In this document: positions 1-7,037 of the stretch, piece after piece
Layout of the letters: every line of letters begins with the position of its first letter
How positions within the stretch are numbered: position 1 is the first letter of the stretch
Origin: Spirochaetia bacterium
Lineage (GTDB): Bacteria > Spirochaetota > Spirochaetia > Treponematales > Treponemataceae
Reading direction: 5' to 3'
Assembly: GCA_900769975.1 (NCBI GenBank)
Contig: CAAGIR010000098.1
Location: 1-21,162 of the forward strand
Length of the DNA stretch: 21,162 bases
Position numbers and translations under genes: made by a program
The notes under the pieces: generated by a model
Database searches by the model: none
What the model was told of the DNA's origin: nothing
What the model saw: the letters and a program-made list of their open reading frames with translations, nothing else

Positions 1-51
1 ACTTCAGCTTTCAAAAAAATGGAGTTAAAAAACAGCCTGTGAATCATGCTT

Positions 52-111
52 TTCGGTAAGATTTTTTACATGATACACAGAACTATTTCGGTAAGGTTTT
101 TACGTGATACA
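52..111. repeat. Imperfect direct repeat pair upstream of the chemoreceptor gene
   Basis: Two copies of a unit of about 26 bp lie at 52-77 and 87-111. Both begin TTCGGTAAG, run through a T-tract (one T longer in the first copy) and end in TTTAC(A/G)TGATACA. Each unit contains a small inverted repeat, GTAA...TTAC. They sit well upstream of the promoter at 307-335. They could be protein-binding sites or remnants of a dispersed repeat; the sequence alone does not decide. Confidence 0.6.
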
Positions 112-123
112 ATACGTATTGTA
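108..123. promoter_or_regulatory. 16-bp perfect palindrome, operator-like
   Basis: TACAATACGTATTGTA is a perfect 16-bp palindrome that begins inside the end of the second direct repeat. An overlapping inverted repeat, TACGT/ACGTA, lies at 101-118. Perfect palindromes of this length often bind dimeric repressors, but no regulator gene is next to it in the window, so the role is inferred only from symmetry. Confidence 0.4.
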
Positions 124-228
124 ATTCTCTTCGTTTGTAAACTTTTCATCAAAAGAAATATCGCACAACCAGAAGGTTTTCTGCACCACATTTTGGAAAA
201 ACAAGTCCTAAGTGACACACATAGTATC

Positions 229-279
229 GGGAGAGACACCCCTTTGGTGACTACCCAACCACTAGGTGAGCAATCTCCC
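229..279 (+). other. Potential branched RNA or DNA secondary structure
   Basis: GGGAGA (229-234) can pair with TCTCCC (274-279), enclosing a hairpin CACC/GGTG (237-249) and a second weak hairpin near 251-270. This would be a small three-way junction. It lies about 30 bp before the -35 box of the chemoreceptor promoter, so on the plus strand it would not be in that mRNA. It matches no riboswitch class I recognise. It could belong to an upstream transcript or to one on the other strand. Confidence 0.3.
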
Positions 280-306
280 CTTTCCACATTTTTTGGTATT
301 TTTCTT

Positions 307-335
307 TTTACATTTTATCTGTACAATGCTATAAT
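307..335 (+). promoter_or_regulatory. Sigma-70-type promoter of the chemoreceptor gene
   Basis: TTTACA (307-312), a 17-bp spacer, then TATAAT (330-335) preceded by TG at 327-328 (extended -10). Transcription would start near 342, giving a leader of about 40 nt before the ATG at 382. The Shine-Dalgarno AGAGGA is at 372-377. This gene therefore has a normal leader, unlike several others in the window. Confidence 0.75.
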
Positions 336-381
336 GAATTTCACCAATTTGAATTGTTATTTTTCATTGTAAGAGGAACTT

Positions 382-2418
382 ATGACAAAACAAAAAAAGC
401 ACAAAGAACGAACAGAAACATTGTTAGTAAAATACGGAATCCCCGCATTCATCGAAATTATTTTATGTATCACAGTCTTTTCTATTATAAATATTTACAT
501 TACAAAAAAGCCTGTTCAATCCATTTATTCAGAATCGGTTGAAAATTTTCTGGAACTTTCCATAGATAACGCAGAAACCTGGATAGAAAATCAAGTAGAA
601 GTATTAAATGTCTTCCAAAGATCAGTTGTAAATCCTGTAGATAGCAGGGATGCCATAAAAGAAAGAATTAAATCAAAAACAAAACCAAACGGATTTGAAT
701 ATGTAATGGTATTCTGGGATGACGCCACAGGCGCAAAAGACGGCGGACCAGAAACCTACAATACAAAAGGCGGCATTTCCACCGTAGGAATTTTGCAAAA
801 AGAATACTGGAAACAACATCGCCTAAATGATGCAAGCGTATGGCTTGAATCTCCACGTGAATCAAACCTTGGCGGATACACCATGCCTCTTTTTGTAAAG
901 TCAACATTTACAGATGAAGAAACTGGTGAATTAGTAAACGGTGGTATGGTAGGCTTTTTACAACTAGAACCAATAAATGAACTTGCCAAAACATTTTTCC
1001 AGACAGGAAACATTTCCGTATATGACGACACTTTGTCATTACGTGCAGGAATTGATGCATTAAATGCCGAAAATAAAGACGGCCTTTTAATACATACAAA
1101 AAACTGCAAAATGGAAAATAAATTCTGGACAGTTGTGGCAAGCATGGAAATAGCAGAAATTGGAAACATAACCGATAATCTGCGCCGATCATTAATCACA
1201 GGCGGAATCACCATTACAATCGTTTTACTTGCGATGGTTTTAATAGTAATTAAACTGATTATAGGCAAATTTGATTCCATCAAACGCAACATCGATAATC
1301 TGAATACTGGCGATAAAGATTTAACAAAACGCCTGCAAATTAATCACAACAATGAAATCTCCCTTGTAAAAAAATCGGTAAACACTTTTGTAGAAACTAT
1401 CCATCAGACTGTTTTACAGATTGGCGATGCAAACCACCTTTTAAAAAATGCATTTAATAACGTTAAAACAAGCCTTGAAGAATCAAAACATCAGATTGAA
1501 AACATAGTAACAGAAATAAACAACGCTACTCAAACACTTGACACAGAAGACAAATGCGTTTTGGACACCAGTTCAGCAGTTACACAAATATCACAAAATA
1601 TTAAAGGATTAAACGAACTAATCGATTCACAGGTGAGTGCAATTACACAGGCAAGTGCGGGCATTGAACAGATGATTGGCAACATTGGTTCCATTTCAAC
1701 TTCTGTAGAAAAAATGGCAGAGGAATTTGCAGATTTGAACACTGCCACAAACGACGGAATTGAAAAAAATAGAATTGTAAATGAACTGCTTTCCGTTATC
1801 CTTTCACAAAGTCAGTCTTTGCAGGACACAAACAGGATTATTTCTACCATTTCTTCACAAACGAACCTTCTTTCTATGAATGCCATGATTGAATCTGCAC
1901 ACGCTGGCGAAGCAGGAAAAGGATTTGCCGTTGTTGCCGAAGAAATCAGAAAGCTTGCTGATACCAGTGCGGCCCAGTCAAAGAGCATTGGTGAAAATCT
2001 TCAGAAAATTGCAGAAAACATTTCAAAAGTTGTTGACAGTGCCAATGCAAGCAAACTTTCTTTTGAACGTGTATCAAACAAGACAAACAACACATCACAA
2101 CTTGTTGAATCCATTAAACTTGCCGCAGAAGAACAGGCAGAAGGTTCAAAACAATTGCTCGATGTTTTGTCATTAATGAACGACATTTCCACAAACGTTC
2201 AGACTTCAAGTAAAGAAATTGAAACAAAAACACATGAAATCTTAAATTCTATAGAAGGATTAAGACAGTCATCTATCAATATGTCCAATAACTTTACAAA
2301 AATTGTTTCTACCACAAACGCAACAAAAGAAACAACAAATAATCTGCAATATTGTGCTCAGGAAATGTCAGAAGCCGTAAATAATATTACAGACAGAATA
2401 CAAGAATTTAAAGTTTAA
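382..2418 (+). CDS. Methyl-accepting chemotaxis protein (two-TM, periplasmic sensor)
   Basis: The 678-residue protein is a transmembrane chemoreceptor that would control CheA kinase activity. TM1 spans roughly residues 17-41, a periplasmic Cache-like ligand domain runs from about 42 to 268, TM2 is about 270-294, a HAMP linker follows to about 345, and the cytoplasmic signalling coiled coil runs to the end. The hairpin tip is clear at about 493-520 (QTNLLSMNAMIESAHAGEAG), a close variant of the usual receptor tip, followed by GKGFAVVAEEIRKLA. There is no C-terminal methylation-enzyme tethering pentapeptide. The ATG at 382 follows AGAGGA and a strong promoter. The gene stands alone and ends in a good terminator. 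The ligand cannot be read from the sequence. Family assignment is secure; the Cache subtype is inference. Confidence 0.95.
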   Translation: MTKQKKHKERTETLLVKYGIPAFIEIILCITVFSIINIYITKKPVQSIYSESVENFLELSIDNAETWIENQVEVLNVFQRSVVNPVDSRDAIKERIKSKTKPNGFEYVMVFWDDATGAKDGGPETYNTKGGISTVGILQKEYWKQHRLNDASVWLESPRESNLGGYTMPLFVKSTFTDEETGELVNGGMVGFLQLEPINELAKTFFQTGNISVYDDTLSLRAGIDALNAENKDGLLIHTKNCKMENKFWTVVASMEIAEIGNITDNLRRSLITGGITITIVLLAMVLIVIKLIIGKFDSIKRNIDNLNTGDKDLTKRLQINHNNEISLVKKSVNTFVETIHQTVLQIGDANHLLKNAFNNVKTSLEESKHQIENIVTEINNATQTLDTEDKCVLDTSSAVTQISQNIKGLNELIDSQVSAITQASAGIEQMIGNIGSISTSVEKMAEEFADLNTATNDGIEKNRIVNELLSVILSQSQSLQDTNRIISTISSQTNLLSMNAMIESAHAGEAGKGFAVVAEEIRKLADTSAAQSKSIGENLQKIAENISKVVDSANASKLSFERVSNKTNNTSQLVESIKLAAEEQAEGSKQLLDVLSLMNDISTNVQTSSKEIETKTHEILNSIEGLRQSSINMSNNFTKIVSTTNATKETTNNLQYCAQEMSEAVNNITDRIQEFKV

Positions 2419-2453
2419 TTGCGATTAAAGCGAATTAAAACGCAATTACGCAA
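2419..2453. repeat. Palindromic TTGCG...CGCAA element after the chemoreceptor gene
   Basis: Directly after the stop codon, TTGCG (2419-2423), ATTAAAGCGAATTAA and CGCAA (2441-2445 and 2449-2453) form an imperfect inverted repeat. A similar arrangement, TTGCGGA-ATTAAAGTGCATTAA-...-CGCAA, occurs on the same strand at 19445-19475 before the fic gene; the 15-nt core matches at 13 positions. Possible dispersed binding site or short repeat family. Confidence 0.35.
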
Positions 2454-2471
2454 CGAGAATTCAAAACACAG

Positions 2472-2510
2472 ACTGTGCAGCGTTCCACCTACCCTGCACA
2501 GTTTTTTTTT
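2472..2510 (+). terminator. Rho-independent terminator of the chemoreceptor gene
   Basis: ACTGTGCAG (2472-2480) pairs perfectly with CTGCACAGT (2494-2502) around a 13-nt loop, followed by a run of T. It ends just before the stop codon of the convergent lipoprotein gene at 2518. Confidence 0.9.
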
Positions 2511-2517
2511 GCAAAGT

Positions 2518-2910
2518 TTATTGCGCCAATTCCTGTAATTTGTTTTTCGGGATTTTCGAAAGACCTATATTTGCAAGTTTTTTATAGGCAGACGGATAAG
2601 CAGTCGGATTATCAGCATACATTTCTAGCAACTGAGAAAATTCTGCATAAGCTAAATCGTATTTTTTCTGTTTAAGGTAAACATTACCCAGTTCATATTT
2701 TGCTTCAACGATAACCTGCGGATTTGTAGAAAAACGAACAAGTGCTTCTTTATAACACACAATTGCCGATTTATAATCACCAGAAGTAACAAAATTTTGT
2801 CCCATCTGAATAATCTGTGCCGAAGTTTTATCTTGTGGAATGTCTTTTATAGTCTGACAAGAAATAAAAAATAAACATAAAAAAGGTAACAAAACAAGTA
2901 ATTTTTTCAT
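2518..2910 (-). CDS. TPR-containing lipoprotein
   Basis: A 130-residue exported lipoprotein. The signal peptide MKKLLVLLPFLCLFFIS ends in a lipobox with Cys18 as the predicted lipidated residue. The mature part (about 35-125) is helical, with TPR-like spacing of small and aromatic residues in two or three units, for example GDYKSAIVCYKEAL and KKYDLAYAEFSQLL. TPR proteins are scaffolds for protein contacts; the partner is unknown. The ATG at 2910 has GGAG about 12 nt upstream, which is rather far. The gene is divergent from the lipoprotein at 2982 and convergent with the chemoreceptor gene. It could be a small relative of BamD/YfgC-type assembly lipoproteins, but it is too short to claim that. 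Confidence 0.85.
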   Translation of the reverse strand: MKKLLVLLPFLCLFFISCQTIKDIPQDKTSAQIIQMGQNFVTSGDYKSAIVCYKEALVRFSTNPQVIVEAKYELGNVYLKQKKYDLAYAEFSQLLEMYADNPTAYPSAYKKLANIGLSKIPKNKLQELAQ

Positions 2911-2945
2911 AAACTAAGTTTACTCCAAATTAAGAAAAAAATCTA

Positions 2946-2981
2946 TTCACATTTTAAACAAAATTCATTATCATTTTAGAT
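2946..2981 (+). promoter_or_regulatory. Promoter predicted to give a leaderless mRNA for the gene at 2982
   Basis: TTCACA (2946-2951), 17-bp spacer, TATCAT (2969-2974), each 5 of 6 to the consensus. The GTG start begins 7 nt after the -10 box, where transcription normally initiates. There is no Shine-Dalgarno between them. Confidence 0.55.
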
Positions 2982-3515
2982 GTGAAAAATAAACTGCTTT
3001 TAATATTTTTGTTCATTTTAATCATGATTTTTACAGGCTGTGCCACAACAAATTCCGTCAGTGCCAGCACCAAAAGTCAAAATCAAAAACAAAACACAAA
3101 TCATATAAACAAAAACGACAAAGATTCAGAAAAGTTACGTTTTTTAGACTGGAAATATAAAGGATTTGGACAATCGCTCCCACAATGGGTAGAATTTGCG
3201 GTAGACGAAAACATTACATCGCTAAAAAATGAAATCCCATCCTTTACAGAAGAAACACAAATTAAAATCATAAAAGGTTTCGGCATAAATTACGATCATG
3301 CAGATCACAAAGCACTTCAAATACTAGAAGAAAATAACCCAAAAAATTCCGGCTATGAACTATTTGAACATTTTTGGGTAAAACAAAACACAGAACCCCA
3401 AGCGCACCCCCAAGCCGTAGCGCACCCTCAGTCCCAAGCTCAAGTCCAAGCACCAGAAATGGATTTGTCGCTGCCTTACATTTCCATTTATTTATATTAT
3501 AAAGTTTCGCCATAA
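2982..3515 (+). CDS. Lipoprotein of unknown function
   Basis: A 177-residue predicted lipoprotein starting with GTG. The signal peptide (1-19) ends in IFTGC, so Cys20 should be lipidated. After a low-complexity Ser/Asn/Gln linker (about 23-48) comes a globular segment (about 50-130: FLDWKYKGFGQSLPQWVEFA and following) that I do not recognise. A Gln/Ala/Pro/His-rich stretch (about 137-160, QAHPQAVAHPQSQAQVQAP) precedes a short beta-like tail. The ATG overlapping the start is out of frame and stops at once, so GTG 2982 is the best choice. No terminator is visible before galE 83 nt downstream, so the two may be cotranscribed. Confidence 0.8.
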   Translation: MKNKLLLIFLFILIMIFTGCATTNSVSASTKSQNQKQNTNHINKNDKDSEKLRFLDWKYKGFGQSLPQWVEFAVDENITSLKNEIPSFTEETQIKIIKGFGINYDHADHKALQILEENNPKNSGYELFEHFWVKQNTEPQAHPQAVAHPQSQAQVQAPEMDLSLPYISIYLYYKVSP

Positions 3516-3598
3516 AAAAGCGTAAACATGACAATAAAATAACGACAAAAAAAAACGAAAAAACAAACATAAAAAACACAAACTTTTTGGAGGAAAAC

Positions 3599-4561
3599 AT
3601 GAAAGTTTTAGTAATCGGTGGAGCAGGCTACATCGGAAGCCACGTAGTAAAAGAACTTATGAAAGCAGGACACACAGTTACAGTTTTTGACAACCTTTCA
3701 AGCGGCCTGCGGGAAAATCTTTTTGCACAAAACGGATTTATTTATGGCAACATTTTAATACCCGAAGATTTAGACAACGCATTTTCACAAGGCTTTGACG
3801 CATTTGTGCATCTGGCCGCTTTTAAAGCCGCAGGCGAATCAATGGTAAAACCAGAAAAATACAGCGTAAACAACATAACAGGCACATTAAACATCATGAA
3901 CGCCGCCGTAAAACATAACTGCCTCAAAATGATATTCAGTTCATCGGCCGCAACTTTTGGAGAACCGCAATACCTTCCAATCGACGAAAATCATCCGCAA
4001 AATCCTATAAATTACTACGGTTTTACAAAACTTGAAATTGAACGTTTTATGACCTGGTACGACGAACTCAAAGGAATGAAATTTGCCGCCCTTCGCTATT
4101 TTAATGCAGCAGGATACGACCCAGACGGCGAAATTTGCGGACTGGAACAGAAACCAGAAAATCTTTTGCCTAGAGTGATGGAAGCCGCACTCGGACAGCG
4201 AGATTTAAAAATATTTGGAACAGATTACGACACCCGCGATGGAACTTGTATCCGCGATTACGTTCACGTTACAGATTTGGCACGCGCCCATGTTATGGCA
4301 CTGGATTACATCACCAAAAATAACAAAAGCCTCAAACTTAATTTAGGCACAGAAAAAGGCACCACAGTCAAAGAAATTATCGATGCAGCCCGAAAAATCA
4401 CAGGAAAACCAATTCCTGCCGCAGAAGAACCACGCAGACCAGGCGATCCAGCAGAATTATACGCAACAAGCAAACTCGCAAAAGAACTTTTAGGCTGGGA
4501 ACCAAAATTTTCCGACGTAGACACACTCGTTGAAACCACCTGGAAAGCGTACACAAAGTAA
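3599..4561 (+). CDS. galE: UDP-glucose 4-epimerase
   Basis: A 320-residue short-chain dehydrogenase/reductase that interconverts UDP-glucose and UDP-galactose (possibly the N-acetyl forms as well), feeding surface glycan synthesis and galactose use. The NAD-binding motif GGAGYIGSH is at residues 7-15, the catalytic Ser region SSSAATFGE at about 114-122, and the catalytic pair Tyr140/Lys144 lies in YYGFTK. The C-terminal substrate part has RDYVHVTDLARAH. Length is normal for the family. GGAGG at 3589-3593 sets the ATG at 3599; an in-frame TTG upstream at 3587 would swallow the ribosome site and is rejected. Substrate range (Glc/Gal only, or GlcNAc/GalNAc) cannot be told by eye. Confidence 0.95.
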   Translation: MKVLVIGGAGYIGSHVVKELMKAGHTVTVFDNLSSGLRENLFAQNGFIYGNILIPEDLDNAFSQGFDAFVHLAAFKAAGESMVKPEKYSVNNITGTLNIMNAAVKHNCLKMIFSSSAATFGEPQYLPIDENHPQNPINYYGFTKLEIERFMTWYDELKGMKFAALRYFNAAGYDPDGEICGLEQKPENLLPRVMEAALGQRDLKIFGTDYDTRDGTCIRDYVHVTDLARAHVMALDYITKNNKSLKLNLGTEKGTTVKEIIDAARKITGKPIPAAEEPRRPGDPAELYATSKLAKELLGWEPKFSDVDTLVETTWKAYTK

Positions 4562-4711
4562 TTTTTTTAGCAAACATTCCCTTGTCAGTCGCCTTTCACA
4601 GCTCGCCTGTCGGCTCGGTCCTTCGGACTCGCCTTCGGCGACTGTTCAAGCCTCGGTGCGCCGTTTCACCTTACCCTAAAGCATCACGCACCCAAAATAA
4701 TGTTTTTTTTA
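4562..4711. other. GC-rich intergenic segment with nested hairpins
   Basis: This 150-bp gap between convergent galE and the M20 peptidase gene is strikingly GC-rich from 4586 to 4680. CAGTCGCC (4586-4593) is the perfect complement of GGCGACTG (4637-4644). Inside lie GTCC-TTC-GGAC (4618-4628) and CGCC-TTC-GGCG (4630-4640), which compete with the outer stem. No T-run follows, so it is not a standard terminator, although it may slow polymerase. No gene or tRNA is seen. It resembles in style the element at 10390-10506. Confidence 0.5.
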
Positions 4712-5926
4712 TTATTCACCATCACCAAAAAAATCAATCAAAGTCAAAGCATCGCTACACAAATTTTTAATGTCACAATATTCGTTCGGCTGGTGAGCCT
4801 GGTCGTCCAGTGTACTCCACACCACCGCATCAATTCCTTCACGACGCAGTTCTGCACCCACAGTTCCACCACCAATCCCGATAAATTTCGGTTCAATATC
4901 GTGCACTTTTTTAATTGAAGCAGCAAGTTTTTGAGCCACAAGAGAAGTCTGTTTAGTAGCAGGCGATTCAGATTTTTGCGGAGTTTCGTAACTCACCCGA
5001 ACATTTCTTTCTTTTTCTACCAGACGGCAAATTTCATCAACCTGAGTCAGCACATCTTTAAGCGCATAACATGGCAAAATACGGCAATCCATACAAAAAA
5101 CATCTTTCCCAGGAATAATATTAATGCTGTCAACATTAGAAAGACGTTTTGTCGGCTGAAAGGTGGAATAAGCAGGTTCAAACAAATCATCTTTTTTATC
5201 AAAAACTTTTTCCAGATTATTCAACCGCACAGCCAAATCACTAGCAGCAAGACAAGCATTTGCACCGCTGTCTGGACGGCTACCATGCGTCTGTTTACCT
5301 TCCACAGTAATCTGCAGCCACAAAAGATTTTTTTCGGCAATTTCTATAGTCTGTCCTTTTGGATCTCCACCATCTGGAATTAAAACAAGATCTTTTTTAC
5401 CAAAAATACCTTTCTTTACAAGCGGAATTGTCCCGTAAAGACTGCCGTTTTCTTCATCCGCTGCAAAAAGAAGTTTTACAGTATGTTCTGGAACAATTTT
5501 ATTTTCTATATAATAAAGTGATGCAAAAACTGCACTGCAAAGTCCCTGCTGATTATCTTCCACACCACGGCCGAATAATCTGCCGTCTTTTTCTACCACT
5601 TTCCATGGGTTAGTCTGCCACAAATTTTCATCCCCCACAGGAACAACATCAATGTGAGCAATCACCCAGACACAAAAATCATCTTTTTTACCAGGAATAG
5701 TTACTTCAAGCGAAGGCCTGAAACCAGCAGAAACACGACTGTCAGGAATTTCATAACGTTTCAAATGTTCAAAACCTTTCGAAACAAGCCATTTTTCAAG
5801 GGCAGCCGCTTTTTCAGCTTCACCATCGCCACCACCTTCTGGTGCAATTGCAGGATAACTTGTAAGCAGCGTCTGTAATTCAATAATTTCAGATTTTTTA
5901 CCTTCCAAAAATTCTTTTGCAGTCAT
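4712..5926 (-). CDS. M20-family metallopeptidase (dipeptidase / deacylase-like)
   Basis: A 404-residue cytoplasmic zinc hydrolase of the M20 family. Metal and catalytic residues are all in place: His91 and Asp93 in AHIDVVP, bridging Asp124 in GRGVEDNQQG, catalytic Glu158 with ligand Glu159 in ADEENGS, and His378 near the end in AHQPNEY. The dimerisation lid domain is about residues 205-315 (KQTHGSRPDSGANA). M20 members cut dipeptides or acyl-amino acids or act in lysine/arginine synthesis; no signal peptide is seen. The ATG at 5926 has GAGG 6-7 nt upstream. The gene starts 15 nt after mraY ends, so it is probably the last gene of that operon, which would fit peptide recycling, but the substrate is unproven. 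Confidence 0.9.
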   Translation of the reverse strand: MTAKEFLEGKKSEIIELQTLLTSYPAIAPEGGGDGEAEKAAALEKWLVSKGFEHLKRYEIPDSRVSAGFRPSLEVTIPGKKDDFCVWVIAHIDVVPVGDENLWQTNPWKVVEKDGRLFGRGVEDNQQGLCSAVFASLYYIENKIVPEHTVKLLFAADEENGSLYGTIPLVKKGIFGKKDLVLIPDGGDPKGQTIEIAEKNLLWLQITVEGKQTHGSRPDSGANACLAASDLAVRLNNLEKVFDKKDDLFEPAYSTFQPTKRLSNVDSINIIPGKDVFCMDCRILPCYALKDVLTQVDEICRLVEKERNVRVSYETPQKSESPATKQTSLVAQKLAASIKKVHDIEPKFIGIGGGTVGAELRREGIDAVVWSTLDDQAHQPNEYCDIKNLCSDALTLIDFFGDGE

Positions 5927-5941
5927 ATTTTACCTCGATTT

Positions 5942-7018
5942 TTATCGAACTTTTAAGAAAATTCCCATCAACGCACAAGTAATTAAAATCTGAATAATCA
6001 TAAATTTTAACAGAACTTGTGTTGGCGACCATCCTTTGTTTTTCCTCATATGGTCATGCAGCGGAAACCTTATATTTTCAAAAATCTTAATTTTAAAGAA
6101 ACGAAGCAAAAAGACTTTTAAAAGTCCCATTCCGCCGTTTACAAAAATAATAGACGAAGTTGCAAGGATTATAAAAGGATTTCCGCTTACCATTACACAA
6201 ACGCCTATAAAATATCCCAAAGCACGACTTCCTGCATCGCCCATCAGACAGTTACTTGGAAAAGCATTGTGCCACAAATATCCCATTACAACGCCCACCA
6301 TTACAAAAGTCATAACAGCCCAGTTTGCACCACTTTGAAGATGAGGAAGTAAAAGATAAGCCGAAATATCTTTATGTCCCAGAATAAAGTAAAATAAAAG
6401 TCCCAGCGTCAAAAGAGCAATCAAAACAAGCGTAGAAGAAAGTCCGTCAACACCGTCCGTACAATTCGTAGTATTTATAGAAGTCCAAAGCATTACCGTC
6501 GTAATAATAATGTACACAACAGGATTTACAATAATTTCATTAGAAAAAAACGGCAGCCAGAATTTTATCACGCCATCAGCATTATATTTTCTTAAACCAA
6601 AATACAAAACAAAAGCCGTCGTAACGCTGATTATTAAATCTAATGCACCTTTTAAATATTCACCCCAACTGACCGTACTTCTATCGTCCAGATAACCTGT
6701 AAGCATCGTAAGCCAAGTCAACAAAACAATTAGGCTTCTCATCAGATTCATAGGACAAATCAAAAAACAAAGCAGCACAAAAATGGTGATAAAAACAAAA
6801 CCTGCCCCAGTAGGCTTTCCTTTTGCAGCATCAGAATTTTCTTTAATTGCAAATTCCCTTCCACGATCATGCGGAAGCCAGTTGTAACATTTTGGAATTA
6901 TTTTTAAAGCAAGAAAAAATCCCAAATAAAGAGCCAGTGTAATCAAAACTGCATAAGAAGACAAAAGTCTTGCAGGTCCCCAATAATTTTGTAAAAATTT
7001 CCCCAGATGAAAAAGCAT
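5942..7018 (-). CDS. mraY: Phospho-N-acetylmuramoyl-pentapeptide-transferase
   Basis: A 358-residue polytopic membrane enzyme that transfers phospho-MurNAc-pentapeptide from UDP to undecaprenyl phosphate, making lipid I for peptidoglycan. Family signatures in order: GKPTGAG (about 66-72), GYLDDR with Asp111/Asp112, NCTDGVDGLS with Asp188 and Asp191, MGDAGSRALG with the magnesium-binding Asp261, and PLHDHMRKNKGW (His321-Asp322-His323). In most MraY proteins the last motif is a run of three His; the middle one is Asp here, and I believe this is usual in treponemes. About ten hydrophobic helices are visible. ATG 7018 has GAGG 6 nt upstream. It lies 19 nt after the PurH-like gene, so the two are likely cotranscribed. 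Confidence 0.95.
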   Translation of the reverse strand: MLFHLGKFLQNYWGPARLLSSYAVLITLALYLGFFLALKIIPKCYNWLPHDRGREFAIKENSDAAKGKPTGAGFVFITIFVLLCFLICPMNLMRSLIVLLTWLTMLTGYLDDRSTVSWGEYLKGALDLIISVTTAFVLYFGLRKYNADGVIKFWLPFFSNEIIVNPVVYIIITTVMLWTSINTTNCTDGVDGLSSTLVLIALLTLGLLFYFILGHKDISAYLLLPHLQSGANWAVMTFVMVGVVMGYLWHNAFPSNCLMGDAGSRALGYFIGVCVMVSGNPFIILATSSIIFVNGGMGLLKVFLLRFFKIKIFENIRFPLHDHMRKNKGWSPTQVLLKFMIIQILITCALMGIFLKVR

Positions 7019-7037
7019 ACAAAGCCTCTTAAAATAT

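Noticed and set aside
229..279. Known riboswitch class
   Set aside because: No class-specific conserved motif is visible, and the segment lies upstream of the promoter of the following gene.
66..287. 73-codon ORF on the minus strand
   Set aside because: It crosses the repeats and the foldable segment and has no ribosome site; composition looks like translated noncoding DNA.
46..372. 108-codon ORF on the plus strand
   Set aside because: It runs through the chemoreceptor promoter, the palindrome and the repeats, has no Shine-Dalgarno, and its protein has no recognisable features.
756..1292. 178-codon ORF antisense to the chemoreceptor gene
   Set aside because: It is a shadow of a clear, conserved coding frame on the other strand.
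4586..4680. tRNA or other structural RNA gene
   Set aside because: No acceptor/T-loop pattern (no GTTCRA arm with matching 7-bp stem) can be drawn; it is only GC-rich hairpins.
4931..5383. 150-codon ORF antisense to the M20 peptidase gene
   Set aside because: The opposite strand has all M20 catalytic motifs; this frame is low-complexity and Phe/Ile-rich.
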